From Iris pallida (Eukaryota; Streptophyta; Magnoliopsida; Asparagales; Iridaceae): 64,000 nucleotides of DNA. Positions 22,897-36,486 of this stretch are shown here, in pieces (the first letter of the stretch is position 1; every line of letters begins with the position of its first letter). The stretch is taken from assembly GCA_029216955.1 (NCBI GenBank), contig JANAVB010003999.1, positions 3,638,999-3,702,998 of the forward strand, written 5' to 3'. Under the pieces are notes generated by a model, which saw only the letters and a list, made by a program, of their open reading frames with translations, was not told the origin of the DNA and did not search any database. The position numbers and the translations under genes were made by a program.

Positions 22897-23827
22897 TGCA
22901 TCTTGTTAGTAATTAGGCTTATGATAACCCTAGTTAGTTAAGTAGTAAGCCGCAGTAATTGTTGGCCGTTTGTGAATGGATGATATCTAGCCTGGTCTAA
23001 GTCTCGTCTAAGTCCCTGTACCTGGTACTCCTGTACATGATTGTTCTACTTATCTTTAACAATAAATGGATAGAGACAAGTGCTATTCAGGCGAAAGGTT
23101 ACAATCCCGGTCCTTGTTTGGTTTACGGGTTGTAAATTGGCTCCCGGAATGGCTCCACGTCCATTATTGTCCTGTTGGACTCTTTATTACTTGTATTTTT
23201 CTCCTATTTTTTATGTTCTGATATGCTGGCTTTTGTTCTTATTTTGTGGCCTCCTTTGTGGCACTTGCTCTTTCTGGGATCTGATCCAGCTGGTTTTGTA
23301 TGGCCAGATACCGGAGTAACTCCAGGGGATCTATCGGTTTTCCAGCCCGATGGTGAACACCAGGCGTAACCAGGGCAACGAGTGGGTTTATTTTTGCTTT
23401 TCCACTCTATTATAATGTTATTCTTTTTGAGGCGTTTAGCCGCCGAGCAAGTGTTAGCTCGTGTACATTTTACTTACTGTCTGTCTACGGGCTGTAACAT
23501 GATTGGCAACCTAGGGTTGATCATGTATGACTAAACTCTTGCTAGTTCTCACATTTTGTAACGACTAGCTTCATGATCATTCCGAATATGTAATGTATGG
23601 GACGCCTTACTATTGTGTATTTGGTGGTCTGACATCTTGTAACTATTATTAGTTAGTTGAGATTGAGACAATAGGCTATTTTATGACCTTAAGAGACTGA
23701 TGGATTGTAGTGAAACCCTCAGATATCTAGACAGCCGTGACCGTATGGTGAGATAGATTCTATTTCATTATACCTAGCTGGCTATGTCTGCTCCCGCTCT
23801 CCAGTATTCTGGTTCTGGGGTATGACA

Positions 23828-24118
23828 TGGTTTATGTGGTGGCCCATGCAGGTCTTGTTAATCAAGAAATGTGAGGGTTTACCGGATAGATGTCTCAATC
23901 TCTACTCGTCTTTGATCTCCATTCGTATCTTCTTATCTCCTTAGATCCCTGACTTGATAACATGCTTGTATCATTGTTCTATCCTGGTCCTTCCTTAATA
24001 TTCCTGATGTTATTACTTCAGTGGCATCGTTTCTGTTGATCAGCCAGAAGAAGTTCGGCCGGCAGCCCAGCAAAAGCAAGAAGATCAAGGTCAGTCCTCA
24101 GCAGCCGCCTCCCGAGCC
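23828..24118 (+). promoter_or_regulatory. A leader after the 5' LTR, atypical primer site
   Basis: Begins TGGTTTATGTGGTGGCCCAT directly after the LTR. B has TGGTTTAAGTGGTGGCCCAT. TGG fits the CCA end of a tRNA, but the rest is not the common iMet site used by C, F and G. The gag frame is open upstream of its ATG at 24119. Confidence 0.5.
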
Positions 24119-24732
24119 ATGCCTTCTGGAGAACCAGTGCCCCCAGTCCAGCCAGTTCAGCCAGCAGGGTCAGAGGATGGGGTCTTGATAGAGCTTATCC
24201 GTGAGTTGCTTGCGCCTCAGGATCGTCGAGGTGATGCCTTGCAGCAAGCAGTACAAGATGCTGTGAGCGAAAGTGGTCTTCGAAGAAATAGTGCGGTCAA
24301 TAATTTCAAGCGCCTGAACCCTCCCTTCTTCGACGACAGCGAGGATGCTATTATTGCAGATGCCTGGCTACAGGACATTGAAGTTATCTTGGAGGCAGCC
24401 AGGACTCCTGAAGCAGAGAAGGTGGCGGTGGTGCGCCTGCAGTTACTAGATCTAGCCCGCAGCTGGTGAGCTATGCAAGCAGCGAGTTTGAGTACGCCTG
24501 TCATGTGGGCGGTATTCAGTGATATGTTCCAGACCAAGTACTTCGACGCAGTGGCTAGATATGACCTGCAGGCTAGGTTTAGTAATCTCAGGCAGATGAG
24601 CAGGACGGTCGACGGATATGCGACCGAGTATTCAAGGTTGAGTCGGTTTGCTTCCACCTTGGTGGCAACCGAGCTAGACGGAGCACAACGATTTTAGCAG
24701 GGGCTCCACTTGGAGATCATATTGGCAGTAGA
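24119..24732 (+). pseudogene. A gag, N-terminal part, interrupted by C
   Basis: Starts MPSGEPVPPVQPVQPAGSED and covers the capsid region up to HLEVILAV. A TGA at 24467-24469 stands where B has TGG (W), and a TAG at 24695-24697 where B has CAG (Q). The frame continues at 39874 once C and one GTAGA copy are removed. Same protein as in B at 18622-19803. Confidence 0.9.
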
Positions 24733-27700
24733 TGTCACGCCCCGCTCCCGTAGGAGCGATCGTCCTCGCTAAGGCGTGATGCCGTACGAGCCTAGATTGC
24801 GCTCGTGCAAGGCAGTTCCATAACGGCCGATTACATCGACGGCGACGGGGTCGTCGCACAGAAGTCCCAAGCAGAAATATTGAAACATGCAGCAAAATTT
24901 AAGAACAAGTACACATGAACACAAGTCATTCAAAAGAAGCTCTTTATTGATATTGAATACAAGATTACATTTGTGGGCGCAAGGCCAAATTACAAGTCTC
25001 TCGTGCTCACTTTTCTCTCATTTTACAATTCACTCTGCTCTCTCTCATCTCTCGATACAATACTTGAATCTAGCGGAAGCTTCGGAAGGCGATGTCCATA
25101 CATTATGTCCTGTATAAGTCTTCAATCAACACGGCCGCACGCTTCGAATCGCCATGGAACTCCGTGCCTCGACGCATCCAAGCGAGCTCTGCGCCATGAG
25201 CTTCTACCTGTGCATGCACATGAACACTGTGTGGGTGTCAGTACTCAACTGTACTGGTAGAGTGAGCTCCTCGCCCACCCATACAAAACCGACACATTCA
25301 TTTACTTTGTACAGCTTAAACCCTTTTACGATTGTCTTTCTAATCTTGCCTTAGGATCAGTTTTAGGACCGACGCCTTTGTATACTTTTGTCTTAGGACC
25401 ATCCCGTGCTTGCACAACGACGTTAACTCATACTTTTGCCTTAGACCCTTCTCGTGCCAATAACGTTAACCTATCAAGTCGTGTTAGCCTTACGGCCATA
25501 ATCAGAGACGCAACTACACGAAAGACTTCATTTTCGTGCCTCTAGACCTTTCTCGTGCTTGTACTGTTGTCACCCCCATTTCCTGTATTTCGTATTTGTA
25601 CTCGTGATTTGATTTCGGCACGTATTTTATTTTCTCGACTTGTGGATTCGGGATTCTCGTAAATGGGTTTTGGACCATGGCTTGGTTTTATTTTGTGGAG
25701 TTGGTTTGGTTTGGTTTGGTTCATCATGAGTGGAACACCTTAGCCTATTCTCCACCTCTATTCCATCATAACCACCCTCATTAAAACCCACAAACTTCTT
25801 CTCTCTCCTCCATAACTCCATTAATTTCTTTCAACTTCTTCTTCTTCCTTCTTCCACACAACTCCCCAACCCATAGACAAGTGCACCTTGCCATCAAATA
25901 AGTACTACTTTTTATTTGTTCATTAGCTAGATTAGGCCATGGTGATCAATATTAGAACTTGACATTTTGTGATTTGGAGTCTCCATTGTTCTAGATCTAG
26001 GTTTTGACTATTTTGGATTTACATGGTTTTGATCTATTTTGGTTGGATTTTTGTGCGTTTTGATGCTTCCATGTGGAAGAGAATTCAATTTTACTCAAGT
26101 TAGACCTTTGAAAATCTAGATTTGGTTTTGATTTTACCAAGATATAAAGTTTTGAACCTTAGAGTTCTTGGAGTCTTCTTCTCGGCCTAGAGAAGAAGAC
26201 AGCAGCCTGCGCTCTTTAGCGCAGGGCTGGATTGCGTATTCTCCATCGGCCAGCGCTCCTTAGCGCAGCGCCGACCGCGCAGCTTGCCCCTTGGCGAACT
26301 GCGCTCAACCCGAGTGCACATGGATTCATGCGCAGTCTGCTCATGCGCAAACTATCCCTGCGCACTCCACTCATGCGCAATCTGACCCTGCGCCATCCAC
26401 TCATGCGCAATCTGACCCCTGCGCCAACCAGTTCAGCGCAAGCCGACTCCTGCGCAGCTCACTCCTGCGCAGTTGGCCTCTGGCGCACTTGACTCCTGCG
26501 CAACCCGACCCCAGGGACCCTTGCGCAATCTGTCCAATCATGGAGATTTGGTTTATTTTTTCTTAATCTTGGCTCTTCTATAGCCCTGTATATTGGTATT
26601 TTATTAGATATTTTACGCCCATTTTATATCCTTACACCTTTTGTCATGAACTTGATTTACTTAATATGTTTGGAATGACTATTGTACATGGCATGGCATG
26701 ACAAGGAACTAACATAACATGACAGTGACCCGTAGTGGTGCACTCCTGATATGACCAACCTGACTTGATAGTGGCTCGTGGCGGCGCACTCTTGACATGT
26801 ACTTGACTTGACCTGTACTTGACCTGACTTGACTTGACTTGTAACTTGTAACTTGACTCGTATAATCAACTTGACACCGTGGGTGCTCCTGCTTGCTTGC
26901 TTGTACAATCCACTTGTCTTATCTTGCATCATGTCTAGGACGTGACTTCCTAGGTACCACGGCCAGGGACTCGCGCTAAATTGGATTAGGCTAATTATTA
27001 GATCAAACTAGAACATGGAGAATTCCCAGTCACAGGCAATCTCGTTATCTGGGCGCTTTAATGGACTTGTAGCTTGCCGACGAGTAGAGCACATTTCCAG
27101 CACACTGTCATGTGTTGCACCCTCTAAGTCACCTAAGGGTACATTTGTCTCCCGGGTAATGTACCCACCTATAACTCTCAACCCGCGGAAGGATAACTGG
27201 ATGGTCTGCAGGGCTTGGGACTGGAAATTCTTACTTACATCTTGTTAGTAATTAGGCTTGTGATAACCCTAGTTAGTTAAAGTAGTAAGCCGTAGTACTT
27301 GCTTGGCCGATTGTGAATGAATGGTGTCCAGCTCTGTCTAAGCCTTGTCTAGCCCCTGTACCTGGAACTCTTGATCATGATTGTTTTACTTATCTCTAAC
27401 GATAAATGGGTAGAGACAGTGAGCTATTCAGGCGAAGGGGTACAATCCCGGTCCTTGTTTGGTTTAAGGATTGTAACCTGGCTCCCGGAATGGTTCCACG
27501 TCCCTAGTCGTTTATCGTCCTGTGTACTTTACTACTTGTACTTTCTTTTATTCTTTATATTCTGATATGCTGGCTTTTGTTCTTATTTGTGGCCTCCTTG
27601 TGGCACTTGCTCTTTCTGGGGTTTGACCCAGCTGGTTTTATGTGGCCAGATTTCGGAGCAGCTCCCGAGGATCTACCAAGCTTCCAGCCCAATGGTGAAC

Positions 27701-29871
27701 ACTAGACGGAACCCGGGCTACGAGTGGGTTTTTCCTTTTTGTTTCACCCACTTATATGTAAATTTATTCTTTTGAGGCGTTTAGCCGACGAGCACCTGTT
27801 AGCTCGATGCACATTTATTTACTGTCTGCCTACGGGCTGTAAACATGATTAACAAATCCTAGGGTTGATCATGTATGACCGAACTCTTGCTAGTCCTATC
27901 ATTTTGTACGACTAGCTTCATGATCATCCGATATATAATATTTGGGACGCCTTATATATATATATATATATTTGATGCTCTAACATCTTGTAACTCTGTT
28001 AATTGCTGGAGATTGTGACAATAGGGTTGACCTTAAGAGACTGCTGGCTTGTAGTAAACCCTCATATCTAGACAGTCGTGATCGTATAGTTGAGATGTAT
28101 TCTATTTCAATATACGTAGCTGGCTATTTCCGCCCCCGCTCTCCAGTATTCTGGTTCTGGGGCGTGACAACTGTCGACGCACCGACTTATACTTGTCTTT
28201 TGTGCTAACTCTGGGATGTAACGACTCTGTCGTGCTATAACTCGATTCGTGCTTCAATATCTCCGAGGCAGCGCCTCCTTGCTTAGTCTCGCCTACACTT
28301 GGGTTGTGACAACGCGACCGTTCCTCGCATTTCGAGGTCATGCCCAGCAACTCAACGTAACTTCACACAACTTGCCCTACGGCCCTTCTCGACTTAACTC
28401 GCAACAACTCAAGCCTATCTCATGCAACTCTATGCCAACAACTTAACACTCGACGCCGCATCTCGTGCCGAAGCACGCCGCCTTCGATATAGCCAAATCT
28501 TAGGCCCAGACCTTGTGTTCTCTAACTTTATACATATCCAACTCAACTCAATCCAAAGGCACACACGCGGATTGCCGCCCGTGCCGACACATCTATATGA
28601 AAGGTCACTGGCATTAACTAGCTATCGTGGACATAGTCTGGCAAACGGGATCCTTGCACCGCAAGTAGCGATCTCCGATGCAAGTCCCCGTACTACCAAT
28701 TGCCTATTACCCAGCTCGGCTATACTTTGTTCTTCCTAGGCCGAGTCGGTCCCGTAGCCCCGGGTTGTCGCTCGAAGAACCATCGCCCTTGTCGACAAGT
28801 TGTCCATGACCACGCACCTACGCTAACTTTCAGACTTAACATAATGCATGGTCTCATCATCATCACTTAGTTCCTTTGCTTTACTCTTTTCATACTTCCT
28901 TTGCAGAGCCCAAACCAGGGTTGCCTCGACGACTGAACTACAGTCCCGACATATTTCCTCTCGGCGACTAACCATCGCTTAGACTTAACATTCTTTGAAC
29001 TCAGGGAACGGCTACTGCATAGCCTTCCAACTTAACTTGAACATAACGTATTTCCTTAAGTATCAACAGACCGTGGCTAACTTTCCACTGAACCAACCGT
29101 GGCTCGTGCCTTGAACCGACTCGTGTTCTACGCAACGCTATCGTCCAAGACATACTTCATATGACGGGCCTTGTTCTCAAGGGACTACGCGACTTGACAA
29201 GGACAGTGCTTAGAAATGGCTTTGATAGCCCAGCGCAACACTTGTCTTAACTTATTCGGGCAACGACTTGACGAACAAGGGCTACGCCGAGCTACGCAGC
29301 GAGGGAACGTGCTAGGCACGGGGTCGACTTGGACAACCAACTTTTCGGGTGCCTAGACTTAAGCCAACAAGCCGTGCGAGACGACTTAACTTGCGGGACG
29401 TGCGAAGGCTATGCCAAGCCTTGTGGGACAGGACCGTGCATGCTTTACCAAGCATTCACGCAGGCGACGCCTATGACTTAGGCTATTTCAACTGTCGGGG
29501 CAACTTAACAACTTAAGCCAGCTTCCTTCTCCCAAGCCACGGGATCGAAGGATCGAGTGTCATTTGAAAGCACGCTGAGCCGACTTCTATGTTGACCGTG
29601 GGACCATTTTCCATGTTCTAAGACATTCCGACCCGACGGGATTATTCCCTTAGCTATGTTGGAGCGTAGCTTTTAGATTAGCCTACCAGTGCAAGTTGAA
29701 AACACTATTTATTATGTGAAGACAAAGATGAGACAAGTTCACCGAAACTACCCCACCTGAGCGAGCGGTCGCCTCGACCGAACGAGCCTTCGAGCAGCCG
29801 TTGCAAGGCTAAGTTCCAACGCCGTCGGCGTTTCGATTCCTCCGATTGACTTTGCGGGACGGGGCACTACA
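24733..29871 (-). repeat. C 3' LTR, split by solo LTR E
   Basis: Starts TGTCACGCCCCGCTCCCG and ends GGGGCACTACA at 29871. The hairpin copy is at 24784-24808 (GTACGAGC / GCTCGTGC, one wobble pair). Confidence 0.9.
25568..28169 (+). mobile_element. E, solo LTR related to A/B
   Basis: 2,602 bp from TGTCACCCCC to GGGGCGTGACA with perfect TSD ACTGT (25563-25567 and 28170-28174) and no second LTR or internal region. It shares layout and stretches with A/B LTRs (the GCGC-rich tract 26215-26530, the CTATTCAGGCGAAGGG and GGCGTTTAGCCG blocks) but is well diverged. It is a product of LTR-LTR recombination. Confidence 0.92.
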
Positions 29872-32328
29872 ACATACACCACTCAGAACAAGTCTCGTCC
29901 TCGAGACTTTCCTGAAGGCAAGCCATCCAACCATTTCTATGGCCAAGACTTAATCGTACCTAGACACGGGACTATCGCAGTCGAGCGAGATACGCCTACG
30001 CATTTCCTTGAGTCCGAGCCACACTCGCACTATTATCATTATTTCTTTCAACACGATTTCGAATTCTCGACACTCTTCCATTCCCCAAGTCTCATTTCCA
30101 TTCAACGTATCACTTGGCTGGATCGTGCACGCATTTTAGGCGTCCCCAAAATGCATGTATTCAGCCAAGCCGCATGATAGAGAATTCGTCATTCTCACTC
30201 GAGTCGCATCGTGCACATACTCAGGCGTCCCTAAAATATATGCATGTCAGCCGAATCTCGTGAGGGGTTTTCCTATATTCGTGATTCACACTATCCATCC
30301 ATGCCAATCCTCAAGATCAATCCTTTATTGATAACTCATGAAATAGGGCGTCTCGCCTAACCGCTAGGCCAATCTTTGCGAGGCTAAGTCAATGTCAGGA
30401 TTGGAATCATAGTTCCCCAACAATAATGCCAACACTGACCCCAATCCTAGGGTCAAACCAGGTTCGATAATACGGGGTTTTCTACCCAAGCTCGCGTCAC
30501 TCAGATTTCTAAACATCGAGCACGATCACCTATTCGCATCAATGCATGCGTTGCACATATTCAATTCTATCCAAATCACCAACTCTAACCAATTTGTGCA
30601 TTCGATCACGAGGTTATCTAGCTCGACAATACGTTGCGTCCCAATCTCACGCGAGTCCGATTATCCATGGTGGTTCATGAATCACCATGCAACGCACCCG
30701 CGGAATAATCATCCTCATCGGGGCGTAACTCTTGTTTGAGTTTAGACTAACTCATTTTCGATACGCGGATTGGACCTACTCAATCCTCAAGTTTAATTCT
30801 TCAAGCACACAAATCCATTCTCGAGTCACCTTCGCGTCAAACCACAAATCGAAGCACACAAATTGTCATGCCAAGCTAGGTCAATCACCCCCGCTGTATG
30901 AATCACCATACCAGCGCTCACGCGGAGTGATCGTCTCAAATCGGCACAACGCATGTGCGAGGCTGGAGTTGCGCTCGCATAAGACAAGAATGTCGAAGTT
31001 GTGGTTATCGACGAAGCAATCCAAACGTTTCATTTTCATCCAAGCCAAGATTTCAATTTGATAGTCCGACCGTCATTCATTCAACCAGAAAATCCTCGAG
31101 CCAAATTTTATCCTTTCTTCGACACGTTTCGATATCCCGAGTATAGCATCCATCGGAGCAATAACATTTGCACGATCTTTATTAGCCGAGTCAGAGTACC
31201 TCCGAGTTATCGCATATCGATCTTTGATACGCCTCAATACCATCGATGATATGCGTAACCTGACGATCTTCCTTTGCAACCAATTTTGAGTCGTGCGTTG
31301 ATGCTGTCGTCCGAGTTGGATATTCCACCATTCCTCGATATTCAAGATCAAGATCAGTCGCTCTTCCTCAAGTTCATTTCAAGATCGTTGTTTCAAAACT
31401 CAAGTCACGTTTCATTTGGAGCAATCCAAAATCGTAAGCACGATCCTCTAGGTTTCTTCGATCAAGACATTCACTTTCATTCATCGTTCCGAATCATTTT
31501 CTAACTCGCATTGCCCATTCATAAGTTGTTCGAACAAGATGCTCGTTTGGGACATTCGAAGTCACGACCAACTAAGCGTGACGCGTTCTAAGGCTTTTCG
31601 CGATCGCATCGCCTCGCCGACGTACTCGTTATTATTTCTAATCCTCAATCTTCGCTCGAATGATTTCCAAAAAAATCCATACACAACTCGGATTCAAGCC
31701 ATCTGCTCTAGCCTACAATCACGTTCGTATCCGCTAAGATATCCTTCCGATTCGTTCGATGAATCTCTAGCATAATCGCTCACGTCGCATCGACGGGCTA
31801 AGTCGTTTGCACTACTCCTCAAAATCTAAATCGATCTTCCACGTACGCCTAAGCGTTAGTCTGATAGCATTTCTATCGACAGACACTCTAAGTATTGCTT
31901 CGTTTCCCGACCGAACGGTACTCAATATCGCTCGCAATTTGTTTGCACCAAAAGGTCGAGGTACGCGATACGCGACGCAACTTAGCCAAAAGGTCGTGCG
32001 CATGGCTATCCCGTGCGGACTATATTCGAGTTTGCACGCTCAATTGCTAGGGTCAACGCAGGACTAGTTAGGCACGTACGCAACGTTTCTAACATTAGCA
32101 TGTGTTTTCATTCAAGACAAGTTGACACCGTTCGGCACAAAGGCCGTCGTCTATCGATGCATTCGATTGAACGCTTGTACGAGCTTTTGAAAATATTTAG
32201 ACTTATTGTATGGACATGCCGAGGGACATTCGAGAGAGAGCGCACACTTCTTTAACAACGACGAGCTTTCAAAACTGAGACATTCGATGTGAAGTCCAAG
32301 GACGTAAAGTCGTGCTCTGATACCATTA
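29872..32328 (-). other. C internal region, non-coding
   Basis: 2.46 kb with no long ORF on either strand (longest near 110 aa, no recognisable motif). The segment next to the 3' LTR reads, on the minus strand, GAGACTTGTTCTGAGTGGTG, in the place of a polypurine tract but not purine-pure. Confidence 0.75.
32312..32325 (-). promoter_or_regulatory. C primer-binding site (tRNA-iMet type)
   Basis: TGGTATCAGAGCAC on the minus strand, 3 nt from the 5' LTR at 32329. Confidence 0.9.
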
Positions 32329-33264
32329 TGTCACGCACCGCTCCCGTAGGAGCGATCGTCCTCGCTAAGGCGTGATGCCGCACGAGCCTAGATTGTGCTC
32401 GTGCAAGGCAGTTCCATAACGACCGATTACATCGACGGCGACGGGGTCGTCGCACAGAAGTCCCAAGCAGAAATATTGAAACATGCAGCGGAATTTAAGA
32501 ACAAGTACACATGAACACAAGTCATTCAAAAGAAGCTCTTTATTGATATTGAATACAAGATTACATTTGTGGGCGCAAGGCCAAATTATAAGTCTCTCGT
32601 GCTCACTTTTCTCTCATTTTACAATTCACTCTGCTCTCTCTCATCTCTCGATACAATACTTGAATCCAGCGGAAGCTTCGGAAGGCGATGTCCATACATT
32701 ATGTCCTGTATAAGTCTTCAATCAACACGGCCGCATGCTTCGAATCGCCAAGGAACTCCGTGCCCCGACGCATCCAAGCGAGCTCCGTGCCACGAGCTTC
32801 TACCTGTGCCTGCACATGAACACTGTGTGGGTGTCAGTACTCAACTGTACTGGTGGAGTGAGCTCCTCGCCCACCCATACAAAACCGACACGTTCATTTA
32901 CTTTGTGCAGCTTAAACCCTTTTACGATTGTCTTTCTAATCTTGCCTTAGGATCAGTTTTAGGACCGACGCCTTTGCATACTTTTGTCTTAGGACCATCC
33001 CGTGCTTGTACAACGACGTTAACTCATACTTTTGCCTTAGACCCTTCTCGTGCCAATAACGTTAACCTATCAAGTCGTGTTAGCCTTACGGCCATAATCA
33101 GAGACGCAACTACACGAAAGACTCCATTTTCGTGCCTCTAGACCTTTCTCGTGCTTGTACTGTCGACGCACCGACTTATACTTGTCTTTTGTGCCAACTC
33201 TGGGACGTAACGACTCTGTCGTGCCATAACTCGATTCGTGCTTCAATATCTCCGAGGCAGCGCC

Positions 33265-35033
33265 TGTCACGCCCCGATCCCGCTAGGGTCGTCCGTCTTG
33301 CTTGGATCCCTGCGGGATCGATCGTCCTCGCTAAGGCGTGATGCCGTGCAAGCCTAAGTTGCGCTTGCACAAGGCCATGTACCTGCACAAAACAACTAGT
33401 TAAGCAAAAACACATGCACGCACCCATTAGTCAAGCAAAACAGACGCACGCACCCATTGCAGAAAACCAAATGTTAGACACAGAGATTTGAAATGGAAAT
33501 ACTTATTTTATTCATAGCTTGATCGGAATACAAGTACAAAGCTTTGTAACTCAGATTTGCCTTATAATTTGGCTACAAGATTCTCTTTGAAATACTTTTT
33601 TGAAATTAGCCACAATGCCCATACATGATATCCTTTATTACAAGCTGGAATTGAAAGACACCTTCAAAGGAAATGAAAACTGGAAACTTGCAATTGACTG
33701 AAAGTAAACTTCGAGGCGAATCCACGAGCTCTACTGGGCTAGATGAGCTTTGGTGCCTCACTTGAAATCCTCCTGTCTCCTTTTGCTTTCTGAAAAGGAT
33801 GCCCACAACGTGGGTCAGTACACATCATGTACTGGCGAGCGGCTTTTGGCCGAACTCGCAAATCTCTGCACTAAATCAATATATTGAGCTAACATTTACT
33901 AGTGATCTTTCTACTTTTCTAGGTTCTTTTTAACAATTCATAAGAACATGACAGATAGAATATATCATAGTAACTTACCCTCGCCGGCAGTCATCCCTGC
34001 ACAAAACCACGTTAGCACAATTTGCATAATGAGTAATTCATGATTCATTCTTGCAGATATTGAAGTTGTCATTTGGGTCATGCAGGTGGACTATTCTACA
34101 TGTTGGTCCATGGGTTTTCCCCATGATTAGCCGCTGTGACTCTTTGGTTCAGCTCGTCGCTAAGGACACAGATATTCGGCTACACTTTTAACATGGGTCC
34201 TTGCACCCAGTGTGCTCATAATCTCTCCTAGGCCGAGCGGTTCCAGGTGCCCCCAGATACCACCCGAGAGACAAATAATTCCTTGTATACAAGTTGTCCG
34301 AGACCAAATGCATGCTCTAGCCGTTCTATCAGATGAGACACACTTGGACTTATGCACAGGTGTACGACACGTTTGATTCGTGCCTTCAGGTTTATCTCAA
34401 CATGTACAAGTTCGTCTGTACATGTCTATATTTCAAGCATACTGATGACAAGCAGATGATCATTCTTATTGAGCAGATAGAGTAGCAACACATATTCTTG
34501 CATTTGATTCAATTCAATTATCTTCTCTTATCTTTTGTGGATGTGGTATCATTGATCATTGGGACAAGGCAACAGAGTAGACTAGAGATCATTTTTCTTA
34601 GGCGTACAGATCAATGTCTGTTCGGTTGAAGCAACTCACCGAGATGAATCTTAGTAGAGAGAAGGAGGGACTTCATGTGCCGTTCACGAACAATTCACGC
34701 GGCCTACAATGGCACCAACAGTTGATTAGCATACTTCGTCTCTTTCTCTCAAGATTCGGAATGAATGTGAAATGCGATGAAAGCGAACAATGAAAACCAA
34801 TCATCGAAAACCAACACGAAAACGCATTCATCAAAACCAAGCAGCGAAGAGAAAACATTCAGTAAAACTCTTGGATTTATTTCAATAGAAGCCAATCCAT
34901 CAATTGGAAAGGTTTATTGCATTTCATCCGTGATCAATCGATACCGGCAAAGGTTTCACCAAGTACTCAGTTCATGACTGAGTCAACAAGCCGTAGGTAT
35001 TACATAGTGGACCGCAAGGAGCGGGGCATTACA
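33265..35033 (-). repeat. F 3' LTR
   Basis: Starts TGTCACGCCCCGATCCCG. It holds the shared hairpin at 33346-33370 and a second stem CGATCCCGC / GCGGGATCG just outside it. Ends GGGGCATTACA. Confidence 0.93.
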
Positions 35034-36303
35034 TAATAACCCACCGAGAAAAAGTTTTGTCCTCAAAACTTAAGAAACAAAACTCACCTCCACTATTGTT
35101 GCATTCTGGGTCAAGCAACGTGGAGAGATTGAAGACGCGTCCATTAATCCGCTGCGACTGGTTCTGCAGATTGTCTCGAAGGGGCGGTGGGCCTGGTAGC
35201 TGCCCACGCTCTTCAGTGTCGTCTCTATTTCGATTTCTCTTCGGGCAATTTCTGATGGCGTGACCTTGTTGGCCACAACGAAAACAAGCATGGTTTGCGG
35301 AACGACAGTCCTCCTTGGTGTGTCCATGCTTTCCACAGTGACTGCATACCAAACCTTTCGCAAAGCGATATTCTTCACTCGCATGTCCTCGTCGACCGCA
35401 GTAGGAACAGATTGTCTCGTTTCGTGGTTCCCCATCGGTCTTTTTCTCTCCGTCATGATTTCTCTTGGCGGGCTGATTCTGACTGTTCGGCGCTTTGTTG
35501 GACGCTTTCTTCTGCTCGAACTGTTCCACCTGAAGCGCCGCCTCAAAGGCTTGAGAATAGGACCCGCATTCTCGATTCAGCACACTTAACTGGATGTCAT
35601 AATTCAGACCATCAACGAATCGATTTATGCAAAACTGTTCTGTGGGGAGCCAAGCAGCGGCAAAATTTGCCAACTTAGCAAATTCAGATTCATAGTCCTC
35701 CACGGACATATCCCCCTGTTTCAGTGTGATGAAGTCATCCTCCATCTTCTTGCTCATGGCTCGAGGCAGATATTGATCCAGAAACGCCTTCTTGAACAAG
35801 GCCCACGAGATCTTTCCATTCCTAGCCGTTGCGAGCAGCGCCGGCTTCTTCGCCTTCCACCAGTCCTTCGCCCGCAGTCGTAGGAGCATAATGGCACAGA
35901 CTACCTTTTTGCTACTTGGAACTCCTATGAACGCGAACAGAGTCTCTATTTTATCAATCCAGTCCATCACCTTGTCGGGTGACGTCCTGCCTTGAAATTT
36001 CGGAGGTTTCGCGTCCAAGAAGTCCTTTGGCCTAAAGACAGTGTGCCTTTGTGCCGGCTGGGGCTCATCACCCTCTACGGGCTCGATCTCGGGCGTTCCC
36101 GTTGGTTCCGTCGCTGCGGTGGCATCTCAATTTGCCGCAAGCGCCGTGACAAGCTGGGTCAGGGCATCCAACTGCTTTTGTTGGGCAGCCGCTCGGGCCT
36201 CATGTATCTGATTTTTTTCCTCATTGTTCTGTCTCTGTAACTCCAACATTGTCATGATGCGTTCTACCGCATCGGTCGAGCCAGATGGACGAGGAGGAGC
36301 CAT
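35029..36303 (-). pseudogene. F gag (gypsy-type, three zinc-knuckle-like motifs), one stop
   Basis: The frame opens at ATG 36303 (MAPPRPSGSTDAVERIMTML), has one TGA at 36127-36129 (a CGA to TGA change would explain it), then runs from MDAKPPKFQGRTSPDKVMDW to a stop at 35029, inside the first bases of the LTR. The capsid part shows W-A-L-F-K-K-A-F-L-D-Q-Y-LP and LKQGDMSVEDYESEF, typical of Retrotrans_gag. Knuckles: CSYCGRRGHASEEY (last Cys replaced by Tyr), CSHCGKHGHTKEDC and CFRCGQQGHAIRNC. No protease or pol follows. Its gag is clearly different from that of A/B. Confidence 0.9.
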
Positions 36304-36469
36304 TTCTCTACAAAATAGTGTAACTTCTGTCAGTCTCATAAAATATTATGGACTTATTGTATGGGGCATTGGTTTTCATAACTCAAAATCGGGACACTTT
36401 TGAAAGCCGTCAAAGTACTTTATATACTTTTTGAAAATGATATTTACAAGAGGCCAAGGACGTAAAACT

Positions 36470-36483
36470 GTGCTCTGATACCA
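36470..36483 (-). promoter_or_regulatory. F primer-binding site (tRNA-iMet type)
   Basis: TGGTATCAGAGCAC on the minus strand, 3 nt from the 5' LTR at 36487. Confidence 0.9.
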
Positions 36484-36486
36484 CTT

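Larger units (their letters stand above)
13561..23827 (+). repeat. A 5' LTR, split by B
   Basis: Pieces 13561-15368 and 22897-23827 around element B. It contains a degenerate GCGCAA minisatellite (14258-14610) and a short ACTTGTAACTT array (about 14915-14945). It ends GGGGTATGACA at 23827, where other copies have GGGGCGTGACA. Confidence 0.9.

Noticed and set aside
30732..32067. Possible coding region in element C interior
   Set aside because: ORFs are under 110 aa, lack gag, protease, RT or integrase motifs, and overlap in conflicting frames.
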